Positions 1-6,245 of a DNA stretch of 7,317 bases are shown in pieces. The translations under genes were made by a program, and so were the position numbers. The DNA is from an uncultured Bacteroidales bacterium. GTDB lineage: Bacteria > Bacteroidota > Bacteroidia > Bacteroidales > UBA932. Location: contig CAJOJC010000076.1 of NCBI GenBank assembly GCA_905234775.1, forward strand, positions 1 to 7,317, written 5' to 3'. Position 1 is the first letter of the stretch. Each line of letters starts with the position of its first letter. The notes under the pieces were generated by a model, which saw only the letters and a list, made by a program, of their open reading frames with translations, did not search any database and had not been told where the DNA came from.

Positions 1-94
1 CTACATCGCCAAGGGAGTCACCATCAACTCTTACAAAGAGCTGATGCCCAGAATGAACGACATATTCATCAAACTCGTAACAGAAGGGAGGTAG
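1..94 (+). CDS. ABC transporter ATP-binding protein, C-terminal end (partial)
   Basis: The frame is open from the left edge to a TAG at 92-94 and encodes about 30 residues, beginning YIAKGVTINSYKELMPRMND and ending IFIKLVTEGR. The ending 'PxMNDIFIKLV' is typical of the tail of NatA-like ABC ATPases, the region after the nucleotide-binding domain (DUF4162-like). All Walker and signature motifs would lie outside the window. The assignment rests on this tail and on the adjacent gene, an ABC-2 permease of the NatB type that starts 4 bases after the stop codon. In this family the ATPase powers export by the membrane partner; the substrate cannot be read from the sequence. Confidence 0.75.
   Translation, partial: YIAKGVTINSYKELMPRMNDIFIKLVTEGR
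86..91 (+). promoter_or_regulatory. Shine-Dalgarno site for the ABC permease
   Basis: GGGAGG lies 7 bases upstream of the ATG at 99 and overlaps the last codons of the ATPase gene. It fixes the permease start and fits translation from the same message as the ATPase. Strong Shine-Dalgarno sites are not the rule in Bacteroidota, so it is worth recording. Confidence 0.6.
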
Positions 95-98
95 CGCT

Positions 99-1442
99 AT
101 GAAACTGCATACTATAGGAATCGTTATAAGGCGCGAATATCTTAACCGCGTCAAGAAAAAGAGTTTCCTCGTAACTACCTTCATAGTTCCCATCCTAATG
201 GCGGCGCTGTGTATAGTGCCCGTCGTCTTGATGATGAACAGCAAGGAAAAGACTAAGAAGATCGCCGTAGTCGATCAGTCCGGCATCGTGATGCCCTATC
301 TGGAAGACAACGACGTCCTGAATTATACAGACTGCAGCGCCGAGCCTCTTGATTCGGTAAAGGCATATATGGCTGCGAACGGCTTCGACGGCGTACTCCA
401 TATTTCCGCAATCAACGAAGAAAAGAGCGTCTCTGCCGACTTCACCTCCCAGAAGCCGGTGGGAATGAGTACTACCGAGATGATGAACGGCAGAATCAAT
501 GCCGCAGTTGAGGCTTACAGGGTCAGTACTTACGGCATCGACGGCCTGGATAGGATTATGAAGGAGATCAAGTCGAACGTAAGGATCAACTCCTTTACCC
601 GCGACGAAGAAGGAAAGGAAAAGATTAGCGACGCTAGCGTCAATTCTATACTGAGCATGGTGCTCGGCATCTTTATCTTCATCTTCATCACCATGTTCGG
701 CGCGATGGTCATGTCCGCTGTGATAGAAGAGAAGTCAAGCCGCGTTGTCGAAGTTCTCATAAGTTCAGTGAAGGCTACCGAGCTTATGTTCGGTAAGATT
801 ATCGGTATCGCTCTCGTCGCGTTTACCCAGTTCCTGCTCTGGATACTTCTTACAGGAGTACTGGTAGGCGCAGCTATGGGAATCATCCTCCCGAAGATGT
901 CTCAGAACGTGGATCCCACCGAGATTATGGCTACCGCCGGAGTTAATCCGGATATGGTTAACCTCCCGTTCGCGACAGGTAACGCTGAGATAGACTCCAT
1001 TATCGGTACTATCCAGGGACTCAACATAGGCAGTATCCTTCTCTACTTCGTAATTTTCTTCATATTCGGCTACCTGCTCTACGCTTCGCTCTATGCGGCA
1101 ATCGGCTCGGCGGTAGAGAATGAGGGGGATACGCAGCAGCTCCAGCTGCCGATTACGATCCCGCTGATGCTGGGTTATTTCATCGCGCTTTACGCGTTCA
1201 ATGCGCCCGACAGCAGCATCGCTGTATGGGGCTCGATGATCCCGTTTACTTCGCCTATCGTAATGCTTGCGCGCATCCCGTTCGGAGTGCCCGGCTGGCA
1301 GATTATACTCTCGATAGTCCTTCTTGCGCTGACTACCTTCGGCTGCGCCTGGCTGTCGGCCAAGATCTACAAAGTAGGCATCCTTATGTTCGGCAAGAAG
1401 TCGACCTTCAAGGATCTTTGGAAATGGCTCAAAATGAAATAG
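99..1442 (+). CDS. ABC-2 type transporter permease, NatB-like
   Basis: This 447-residue membrane protein is the permease partner of the ATPase ending just upstream, presumably an exporter in the inner membrane. A basic N-terminus (RREYLNRVKKK) precedes a first membrane segment at about residues 23-46. A soluble extracytoplasmic region of roughly 140 residues follows. Further hydrophobic segments lie near 185-208, 234-264, 310-337, 350-368, 373-393 and 400-423. The stretch after the second segment (EEKSSRVVEVLISSVKATEL, about 210-229) is the hallmark cytoplasmic loop of the ABC2_membrane_3/NatB family. The tail FGKKSTFKDLWKWLKMK is also common in Bacteroidota members. In NatAB of Bacillus the substrate is sodium; whether that holds here is unknown. 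The start is supported by the GGGAGG site. Family assignment is firm, substrate is not. Confidence 0.88.
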   Translation: MKLHTIGIVIRREYLNRVKKKSFLVTTFIVPILMAALCIVPVVLMMNSKEKTKKIAVVDQSGIVMPYLEDNDVLNYTDCSAEPLDSVKAYMAANGFDGVLHISAINEEKSVSADFTSQKPVGMSTTEMMNGRINAAVEAYRVSTYGIDGLDRIMKEIKSNVRINSFTRDEEGKEKISDASVNSILSMVLGIFIFIFITMFGAMVMSAVIEEKSSRVVEVLISSVKATELMFGKIIGIALVAFTQFLLWILLTGVLVGAAMGIILPKMSQNVDPTEIMATAGVNPDMVNLPFATGNAEIDSIIGTIQGLNIGSILLYFVIFFIFGYLLYASLYAAIGSAVENEGDTQQLQLPITIPLMLGYFIALYAFNAPDSSIAVWGSMIPFTSPIVMLARIPFGVPGWQIILSIVLLALTTFGCAWLSAKIYKVGILMFGKKSTFKDLWKWLKMK

Positions 1443-1446
1443 CGAT

Positions 1447-2280
1447 ATGAGAAAACTGCTTGTTTTGTTGTCGGCCGCTGCGCTGCTGTCTTCCTGCGGA
1501 ACAGTAGTGTGGTCTGGCTACAATTGGCATAAGATTCCCGCCGACGGACACCGTACGGGAGTTACGGCTCCCAGCGCGGATTATCCGGAAGATCAGCTTG
1601 GAGTTAGCAACGGAGAGTTCTACGCGAGCCCTGGCGGTAAGATTATAATCGGAGGAGCGACACCCAAAGTAGCTCAGATTATGTACGAGGCCCAGCCCGG
1701 TATGGCCGATCTCAAGACTGTGATTGGTCACTCCATCGAGGGAATGAAGGCCGGCAGACCCGAGAGTACGCTCTCGAACTGGACTGTAGATATCGTGATG
1801 GAAGAAGCCGAAAAGGCTACGGGAATCAAGGTCGATGTCGGTATAGTCAACTTCGGAGGAATCCGCACGTCGATCCCTCAGGGAGATGTCCTTAAGGATG
1901 ATCTCGTGTCTATGTTCCCCTTCAAGAACTATCTTGCGGTTGTGACCCTTCCCGGATCGAGACTCCGCGACATTTTCACCCAGATGGCCGAGCAGGGAGT
2001 CCAGGTAGTAGGCGGAGTCAAGCTTGTCATCAATAACCGTACTCTTCAGAGCGTGACGGTAGGCGGACAACCTCTTGATGACAACAAGACCTACAATGTG
2101 GCCACCATCGATTTCCTTATGACCGGTGGAGACGGCTATTATATCGGCGACGGCGCTCTTCAGTCTGTCGTGACTGATGTAGCGATGATCGACGCCATCT
2201 TCCCGAGGGTTCTCGAACTCACGGCGGCGGGGAAGACCATCGATTACAAGACAGACGGCCGTGTAATCATAATCAAATAG
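1447..2280 (+). CDS. 5'-nucleotidase C-terminal domain lipoprotein
   Basis: A 277-residue predicted lipoprotein. The signal peptide MRKLLVLLSAAALLSSC has a lipobox with the lipidated Cys at 17, placing it on the outer side of the inner membrane or in the outer membrane. From about residue 88 to 260 it matches the 5'-nucleotidase C-terminal domain (PF02872 type), which in UshA/NT5E binds the nucleoside and closes over the active site. Recognisable blocks are STLSNWTVDIVMEEAE (107-122), NFGGIRTSIPQGDV (135-148, substrate-contacting loop), FPFKNYL (157-163) and DFLMTGGDGYY (222-232, base-stacking and GGDG loop). It has no metallophosphatase domain. That half is the next gene, so the usual single-chain enzyme is split here, in reversed order. 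It starts 4 bases after the permease stop with no Shine-Dalgarno site, suggesting coupled translation. Residues 25-85 are unassigned. Confidence 0.88.
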   Translation: MRKLLVLLSAAALLSSCGTVVWSGYNWHKIPADGHRTGVTAPSADYPEDQLGVSNGEFYASPGGKIIIGGATPKVAQIMYEAQPGMADLKTVIGHSIEGMKAGRPESTLSNWTVDIVMEEAEKATGIKVDVGIVNFGGIRTSIPQGDVLKDDLVSMFPFKNYLAVVTLPGSRLRDIFTQMAEQGVQVVGGVKLVINNRTLQSVTVGGQPLDDNKTYNVATIDFLMTGGDGYYIGDGALQSVVTDVAMIDAIFPRVLELTAAGKTIDYKTDGRVIIIK

Positions 2281-2285
2281 GAGGT
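2279..2285 (+). promoter_or_regulatory. Shine-Dalgarno site for the metallophosphatase gene
   Basis: AGGAGGT, a full match to the anti-Shine-Dalgarno core, begins inside the TAG stop of the preceding gene and ends 6 bases before the ATG at 2292. It supports that start codon and the pairing of the two lipoprotein genes on one message. Confidence 0.65.
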
Positions 2286-2291
2286 AAGGAA

Positions 2292-3104
2292 ATGAAAAGA
2301 AATATACTTTTGATATTCTCTGCGGCGCTCCTCACAGTTTCCTGCGGAACGACTAACGCCAGCCTCTCTATTCTCCACGTCAACGATACTCATTCCCACC
2401 ACGACGCGATGAGGACCGATCCCCGTAAAGGACACGGCGGAGTCATCGAGCGCACTGCCATCATCGACAGCGTGCGTAATTCCCGCGGATCAGGCAATGT
2501 CCTGCTGGTCCATGCAGGAGACTTCAACCAGGGAACTTCGTATTACACTGTCTTCAAGGGCCAGCTCGAGGTGGATCTTATCAATACGATCGGTTACGAT
2601 GCCATCACCCTCGGCAACCACGAATTCGACAACGGTCTGGAGGATCTTGCAGCCCGCGTAAAACAGATCAAATGTCCTGTACTCTGCGCCAATGTAGACT
2701 TCAGCGGAACGCCCCTTGAAGGCCTCATTAAGCCCTGTGCAGTGTTCCGTAAAGGCGGCCTCAAGATAGGCGTCATAGGAGCCACTTCGGATCTTGCTAC
2801 AATGGTAGCCAGCTCGATTTCTTCGCAGCTTACCCAGCTGGACAATGTCAAGGAAGTGAATTACTGGAGTGAGTATCTGAGGAAAATACAGAAGTGTGAT
2901 ATGGTAATATTCCTCTCACACCTCGGGTACCAGGAAGATCAGGCTATAATACCTCATCTTCACGGTGTAAACATCGTTATTGGAGGACACACCCATACTT
3001 TTGTTGAAGACTTCGTCTACGTTCAGGATGCAGACGGAAAGCCGGTTCCGATTATTACGGACGGTTGCTGGGGCTACGATGTGGGCGAAATTATTGTGAA
3101 ATAA
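2292..3104 (+). CDS. Metallophosphatase lipoprotein (5'-nucleotidase N-terminal half)
   Basis: A 270-residue predicted lipoprotein of the calcineurin-like phosphoesterase superfamily, UshA/5'-nucleotidase branch. The signal MKRNILLIFSAALLTVSC has its lipidated Cys at 18. All the expected metal and catalytic motifs are present: NDTHSH (D32, H34), GDF (D77), GNHE (N109, H110), SHLG (H210) and GGHTHT (H233, H235). This predicts an active two-metal phosphohydrolase acting on nucleotides or similar phosphoesters outside the cytoplasm. It stops just after the metallophosphatase fold (GYDVGEIIVK) and lacks the substrate-binding C-terminal domain, which the gene directly upstream supplies as a separate lipoprotein. 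The two probably act together, though this is inferred from the complementary domains and the 11-base gap. UDP-sugar hydrolase or general 5'-nucleotidase activity are both possible. Confidence 0.9.
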   Translation: MKRNILLIFSAALLTVSCGTTNASLSILHVNDTHSHHDAMRTDPRKGHGGVIERTAIIDSVRNSRGSGNVLLVHAGDFNQGTSYYTVFKGQLEVDLINTIGYDAITLGNHEFDNGLEDLAARVKQIKCPVLCANVDFSGTPLEGLIKPCAVFRKGGLKIGVIGATSDLATMVASSISSQLTQLDNVKEVNYWSEYLRKIQKCDMVIFLSHLGYQEDQAIIPHLHGVNIVIGGHTHTFVEDFVYVQDADGKPVPIITDGCWGYDVGEIIVK

Positions 3105-3107
3105 GAT

Positions 3108-3974
3108 ATGATAAGGTCGATGACAGGCTACGGCAAGGCCGTCGCCCAACTTGAAGGAGGGAATCTTACGGTCGAGATCAGGAGTCTCAACGCCAAAAAC
3201 GCAGACATAAGCCTGAAGACCTCCCTCATCCCCAAGGATAAGGACATAGCCGTAAGGCGTAAGATCGCCGACGCTCTCGTTCGCGGAACCATCGACGTAT
3301 TCCTGACCTGGGAACCTACGGTCTCCGTTACCGCAGGAAGAATCAATACGGACCTTGTAAAGGACTATTGCCGCCAGCTTGAGCCCGTTACAGGGGCTTC
3401 GACTCCCGATCCGGCCGTTCTCGCCTCTATACTCCGTTTCCCGGATGTACTGGATTCAGGGAAGAAGGACTGCATTACAGAGGAGAACTGGCCTCTGGTA
3501 GAGGCGGCATTCGACGAATGTCTTGCAAAAGTTGACCAGTACCGCCTCCACGAAGGCGAGGCGCTCCGCAAAGACATCACCGGCAGGGTGGCGCTCATCC
3601 TTGGCCTTTACGACGAAATAGAGGCCCTGGAAGGCGAGCGTATAGCAGCCGTGAGGGCCAAGATACTCAAGGCGGCAGAAGAGCTTAAAATCAGCCTCGG
3701 AGGCGAGCGCTTTGAGCAAGAGATGATCCTGTATCTGGAGAAGATGGACATCAACGAAGAAAAAGTCCGCCTGCGCCAACACTGCAAGTACTTCGTGGAT
3801 ACGATAGAGAGCGAACCCTATCCCGGAAAGAAGCTAGGCTTCATCATCCAGGAAATGGGCCGCGAGATCAATACTACCGGCTCCAAGGCCTCCCATGCGG
3901 GAATCCAGAAATGTGTGGTCCGCTGCAAGGACGAACTTGAGAAAATACGAGAACAGTCAATGAACATCTTATAG
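3108..3974 (+). CDS. YicC/YloC family endoribonuclease
   Basis: A 288-residue cytoplasmic protein of the usual length for the YicC family. The N-terminal signature MIRSMTGYGKA followed by EIRSLNAKNADISLK (residues 27-41) is the YicC-like N-terminal domain. The C-terminal part, from about residue 205, is the DUF1732 domain, with RLRQHCKYF, GKKLGFIIQEMGREINTTGS and the ending KIREQSMNIL. Members studied in E. coli (YicC) and Bacillus subtilis (YloC) are endoribonucleases; the role in Bacteroidota is not established. The gene begins 3 bases after the metallophosphatase stop and ends 3 bases before glnS. It has no Shine-Dalgarno site of its own, which fits reinitiation within an operon. The family is often found next to gmk, but the gene that follows here is glnS. 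Confidence 0.92.
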   Translation: MIRSMTGYGKAVAQLEGGNLTVEIRSLNAKNADISLKTSLIPKDKDIAVRRKIADALVRGTIDVFLTWEPTVSVTAGRINTDLVKDYCRQLEPVTGASTPDPAVLASILRFPDVLDSGKKDCITEENWPLVEAAFDECLAKVDQYRLHEGEALRKDITGRVALILGLYDEIEALEGERIAAVRAKILKAAEELKISLGGERFEQEMILYLEKMDINEEKVRLRQHCKYFVDTIESEPYPGKKLGFIIQEMGREINTTGSKASHAGIQKCVVRCKDELEKIREQSMNIL

Positions 3975-3977
3975 AAT

Positions 3978-5633
3978 ATGGAAGAAGAAAGCAGAAAACT
4001 TAATTTCCTTGAGGAAATAATCGAGGAAGATCTTAAAAGCGGGAAAGTAGATTCTATCCTTACCCGTTTTCCTCCGGAGCCCAACGGATACCTTCATCTG
4101 GGCCACGCCAAGAGCCTTTGCATCAATTTCGGTCTGGCTCAGAAGTACGGAGGAAAGACCAACCTCCGCTACGACGACACAAACCCCACCAAGGAAGACA
4201 CCGAGTATGTAGACGCCATCAAAGAAGACATCAAGTGGCTCGGATTCCAGTGGGAGAAGGAACTCTACGCTTCTGACTACTTCGACCAGCTCTATGAGTG
4301 GGCGGAAGATATGATCAAGCGTGGTCTTGCCTATGTCGACGATGAGACTCAGGAAGAGATTTCCGAACACCGTGGAACGGTAGACAAACCCGGCATCGAA
4401 AGCCCTTACCGCAACCGTAGCGTAGAGGAGAATCTCAAGCTCTTCCGCGAGATGAAGGCAGGCAAATATGCCGACGGCGAGAAGGTCCTTCGCGCCAAGA
4501 TCGACATGGCCCACCCCAATATGATGTTCCGCGACCCGCTTATGTACCGCATCAAACACGCACATCACCACCGCACCGGGGATAAGTGGTGTATCTACCC
4601 GATGTATGACTTTACCCACGGCCAGTGTGACTCGATCGAGCATATCACCCATTCCATATGCACGCTCGAATTCGACGTCCACCGTCCGCTCTATGACTGG
4701 TACATCCAGACCCTCGGTATTTATCCCTCTCATCAGTACGAGTTCGCCCGCCTGAACCTGACCTATACCCTCATGAGTAAGCGCAAGCTCCTCGAGCTCG
4801 TCCAGAAAGGTTTCGTTTCTGGCTGGGATGATCCCCGTATGCCTACTCTTTGCGGCGTAAGGCGCAGAGGCTATACTCCCGAGGCCCTCAAGATGTTCTG
4901 CGACAAGATAGGCGTTACAAAGCGCGACCAGCTGATGGATATCCAGTTGCTTGAGTGGTGTGTAAGGCAGGACCTGAACGCCCGCAGCAACCGCTATATG
5001 GTAGTCTCAGACGATCCTATCAAGGTTACTTTGACCAACTGGCCTGAAGGAAAGGTGGAGTGGTTCGACTGCCCGCTCAACCCGGCAGAGCCGGAAGGCG
5101 CTACTCGCAAGGTTCCTTTCACCGGCGAACTCCTTATCGACAGGGCAGACTTTATGGAGGATGCTCCTAACAAGTTCTTCCGTCTGAAACCAGACGGCGA
5201 AGTACGTCTCAAATACACTTACATCATCAAGTGTAACGAACTCGTTAAAGACGCTAGCGGAAAGGTCGTAGAGCTTAAGTGTACCTACGATCCTACTACG
5301 GGCCCCGGCGGAGAGTGGCGCTCTGTTAAGGGTACCATTCACTGGGTCTCGACTCAGTTCATGAAGGAACTGGAGCTCCGTCAGTACGACCGCCTCTTCA
5401 CCCTCGCCGACATGAGCCAGGTCCCCGAGGACAAGGATTACAAGGACTTCCTGAACCCTCAGAGCCTCATAATCGAGAAAGGCTATGCCGAGCCCGCCCT
5501 CCTCGAGGACAAGTCCGGCATCGCCGTCCAGTTCGAACGCGTCGGCTACTACATCGCCGACAAAGACAGTACTCCGGAACACCCCGTCTTCAACAAGACC
5601 GTCGCCCTGAAAGATTCCTACAAACCTGAATAG
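3978..5633 (+). CDS. glnS: Glutaminyl-tRNA synthetase
   Basis: A 551-residue class I aminoacyl-tRNA synthetase that charges tRNA-Gln with glutamine using ATP; E. coli GlnS is of similar length (about 554). The HIGH motif reads HLGH at residues 40-43 within PPEPNGYLHLGHAKS. The KMSKS motif reads MSKRK at 266-270. The block YPMYDFTHGQCDSIEHITHS (207-226) is diagnostic of GlnRS rather than GluRS, as is RFPPEPNGYLHLGH. The anticodon-binding beta-barrel domains occupy roughly residue 340 to the end and look complete. It starts 3 bases after yicC and is the last gene of the plus-strand run. Three hairpin repeats follow its stop, the second of which could terminate transcription. Its presence implies direct Gln-tRNA(Gln) charging rather than sole reliance on the GatCAB amidotransferase route. 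Confidence 0.97.
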   Translation: MEEESRKLNFLEEIIEEDLKSGKVDSILTRFPPEPNGYLHLGHAKSLCINFGLAQKYGGKTNLRYDDTNPTKEDTEYVDAIKEDIKWLGFQWEKELYASDYFDQLYEWAEDMIKRGLAYVDDETQEEISEHRGTVDKPGIESPYRNRSVEENLKLFREMKAGKYADGEKVLRAKIDMAHPNMMFRDPLMYRIKHAHHHRTGDKWCIYPMYDFTHGQCDSIEHITHSICTLEFDVHRPLYDWYIQTLGIYPSHQYEFARLNLTYTLMSKRKLLELVQKGFVSGWDDPRMPTLCGVRRRGYTPEALKMFCDKIGVTKRDQLMDIQLLEWCVRQDLNARSNRYMVVSDDPIKVTLTNWPEGKVEWFDCPLNPAEPEGATRKVPFTGELLIDRADFMEDAPNKFFRLKPDGEVRLKYTYIIKCNELVKDASGKVVELKCTYDPTTGPGGEWRSVKGTIHWVSTQFMKELELRQYDRLFTLADMSQVPEDKDYKDFLNPQSLIIEKGYAEPALLEDKSGIAVQFERVGYYIADKDSTPEHPVFNKTVALKDSYKPE

Positions 5634-5638
5634 TTATA

Positions 5639-5665
5639 GTCATGCCCGACTTGATCGGGCATCTT
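5639..5665 (+). repeat. Hairpin repeat copy R1 (plus orientation)
   Basis: Head GTC, left arm ATGCCCGA (5642-5649), loop CTTGA, right arm TCGGGCAT (5655-5662), tail CTT. The stem is 8 bp and perfect. It lies 5 bases after the glnS stop and is the first of three direct copies spaced 35 and 37 bases apart. Confidence 0.9.
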
Positions 5666-5673
5666 ACTTCATT

Positions 5674-5700
5674 GTCATGCCCGGCCCCGACCGGGCATCT
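5674..5700 (+). repeat. Hairpin repeat copy R2 (plus orientation)
   Basis: Head GTC, left arm ATGCCCGG (5677-5684), loop CCCCGA, right arm CCGGGCAT (5691-5698), tail CT running into a T stretch. The innermost pair is G-C instead of the A-T in R1, and the loop is 6 rather than 5 bases, so the arm change is compensated. Confidence 0.9.
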
Positions 5701-5705
5701 TTTTT
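5674..5705 (+). terminator. Candidate rho-independent terminator of the glnS operon
   Basis: The R2 hairpin (8-bp, GC-rich stem, 6-base loop) is followed after one C by six T residues at 5700-5705. This is the only hairpin copy in the window followed by a T-run on the sense strand. It sits 40 bases after the glnS stop, where the plus-strand operon should end before the convergent gene. The same hairpin also belongs to the repeat family, so termination may be a secondary use. Confidence 0.6.
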
Positions 5706-5710
5706 AGATA

Positions 5711-5737
5711 GTCATGCCCGACATGATCGGGCATCTA
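5711..5737 (+). repeat. Hairpin repeat copy R3 (plus orientation)
   Basis: Head GTC, left arm ATGCCCGA (5714-5721), loop CATGA, right arm TCGGGCAT (5727-5734), tail CTA. The CTA at 5735-5737 is the complement of the TAG stop codon of the minus-strand GIY-YIG gene, so the tail of the repeat and the end of that gene share bases. It is the inner boundary repeat on the 3' side of that gene. Confidence 0.9.
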
Positions 5738-6037
5738 TTCCGGGTCAACGGTGAGCTCTTTACCCAAGTCCTTCCATTTGGGATTAATGGATTCTACTAA
5801 CTGATTCTTCCATTCCCTTTTGAAATGCTTGAGTTGTTTCTCTCTTGCTATCGCTTGCTCGATGGTAGGTAACACCTCGAAATACACGAGTTTCGAGCAA
5901 TTATATTTTACGGTAAAAAATGAGCCCCTGTGATCCAAGTGTTCGTCAGTTCTACGTACCAGACTATTAGTGACGCCGATATAGAGAACCTTGTTGTTCC
6001 AGTTAGTGACGAAGTAGATGTAGCCTTTTTTTGTCAT
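5735..6037 (-). CDS. Small stand-alone GIY-YIG nuclease
   Basis: A 100-residue protein consisting of a single GIY-YIG nuclease domain. The GIY motif is GYIYFVTN (residues 5-12) and the YIG motif LYIGVTN (18-24). The conserved arginine follows at 28/29 (LVRRTDEH). The catalytic glutamate is E65 in AIAREKQLKHFKREWKNQLV, and NPKWKDL (85-91) is the usual family ending. All key residues are present, so it should be able to cut one DNA strand. Small proteins of this sort (YhbQ/URI-like) are widespread and often mis-named UvrC; their biological role is mostly unknown. No DNA-binding domain is fused. Beyond WKDL there are only nine residues (GKELTVDPE), and the stop lies in a hairpin repeat. Inverted copies of the repeat flank the gene on both sides (R3 and R4). 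No clear Shine-Dalgarno site precedes the ATG. Confidence 0.88.
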   Translation of the reverse strand: MTKKGYIYFVTNWNNKVLYIGVTNSLVRRTDEHLDHRGSFFTVKYNCSKLVYFEVLPTIEQAIAREKQLKHFKREWKNQLVESINPKWKDLGKELTVDPE

Positions 6038-6057
6038 AGCAAGATTGGTTAAGTGTT

Positions 6058-6084
6058 AAGATGCCCGATCAGGTCGGGCATGAC
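6058..6084 (-). repeat. Hairpin repeat copy R4 (minus orientation)
   Basis: Read on the minus strand: head GTC, left arm ATGCCCGA, loop CCTGA, right arm TCGGGCAT, tail CTT. The stem arms are at 6061-6068 and 6074-6081 in plus coordinates. It lies 20 bases upstream of the GIY-YIG start codon and is inverted relative to R1-R3, so the nuclease gene is bracketed by an inverted pair whose tails point towards the gene. Confidence 0.9.
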
Positions 6085-6090
6085 ATAATT

Positions 6091-6100
6091 GGGGCATGAC
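6091..6100 (-). repeat. Left-arm-only repeat unit beside R4
   Basis: The minus strand reads GTCATGCCCC, the head and most of the left arm of the family with no right arm. It lies 16 bases 5' (on that strand) of the head of the full copy R4. It is short, so on its own it would be weak evidence. It repeats the layout seen in the two larger arrays. Confidence 0.6.
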
Positions 6101-6129
6101 ATATAAATATGAGTATGAACGATTCTTAT

Positions 6130-6225
6130 GTCACCCCCGACCTGATCTAATCGTCACCCCCGACCAGATCTAATCGTCACCCCCGACCAGATCTAATCGT
6201 CACCCCCGACCTGATCGGGGGTCTT
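6130..6225 (+). repeat. Tandem array: three 23-base left-arm units plus one full hairpin (R5)
   Basis: Units begin at 6130, 6153 and 6176, each 23 bases: GTCACCCCCGACCWGATC followed by TAATC. Units two and three are identical; the first has CTG where they have CAG. The array ends in a complete family copy starting at 6199: left arm ACCCCCGA (6202-6209), loop CCTGA, right arm TCGGGGGT (6215-6222), tail CTT. The three upstream units keep the head and left arm but have no right arm. The array fills about half of the 208-base gap between the GIY-YIG gene and the helicase-like gene, and lies 21 bases beyond the latter's stop codon. Confidence 0.93.
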
Positions 6226-6227
6226 GA

Positions 6228-6235
6228 CAAAGATA
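6228..6235 (-). promoter_or_regulatory. Possible Bacteroidota-type -7 promoter element
   Basis: The minus strand reads TATCTTTG, an exact fit to the Bacteroidota -7 consensus TAnnTTTG. A poor -33 candidate (TTTC instead of TTTG/TTG) lies about 20 bases upstream, within the end of the helicase-like gene. If used, transcription would begin about 5-7 bases downstream, at the edge of hairpin R5, and run through the repeat array into the GIY-YIG gene. The motif is short and could occur by chance. Confidence 0.3.
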
Positions 6236-6245
6236 CAACAATTCT

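Noticed and set aside
1429..2070. Long minus-strand open frame opposite the 5'-nucleotidase C-terminal gene
   Set aside because: It lies antisense to a clearly conserved domain, has no recognisable motif, and would overlap two real genes almost entirely.
3969..4733. Minus-strand open frame of 254 codons opposite glnS
   Set aside because: It is antisense to the HIGH-motif catalytic domain of GlnRS; the open frame reflects codon bias of the real gene.
5007..5582. Minus-strand open frame of 191 codons opposite the 3' half of glnS
   Set aside because: Antisense to a complete, conserved protein, with no family resemblance of its own.
5735..6037. UvrC nucleotide-excision-repair subunit
   Set aside because: Only the GIY-YIG domain is present in 100 residues; the UvrB-binding, RNase H-like and helix-hairpin-helix domains of UvrC are absent.
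6130..6225. CRISPR array
   Set aside because: Units are contiguous 23-base repeats with no unique spacers of the usual 26-40 bases, and the series ends in a member of a dispersed hairpin family. No cas gene is visible.
5634..6245. tRNA or other structured RNA gene in the repeat-rich intergenic DNA
   Set aside because: I saw no cloverleaf, tmRNA or riboswitch pattern; the visible structure is fully accounted for by the hairpin repeats.
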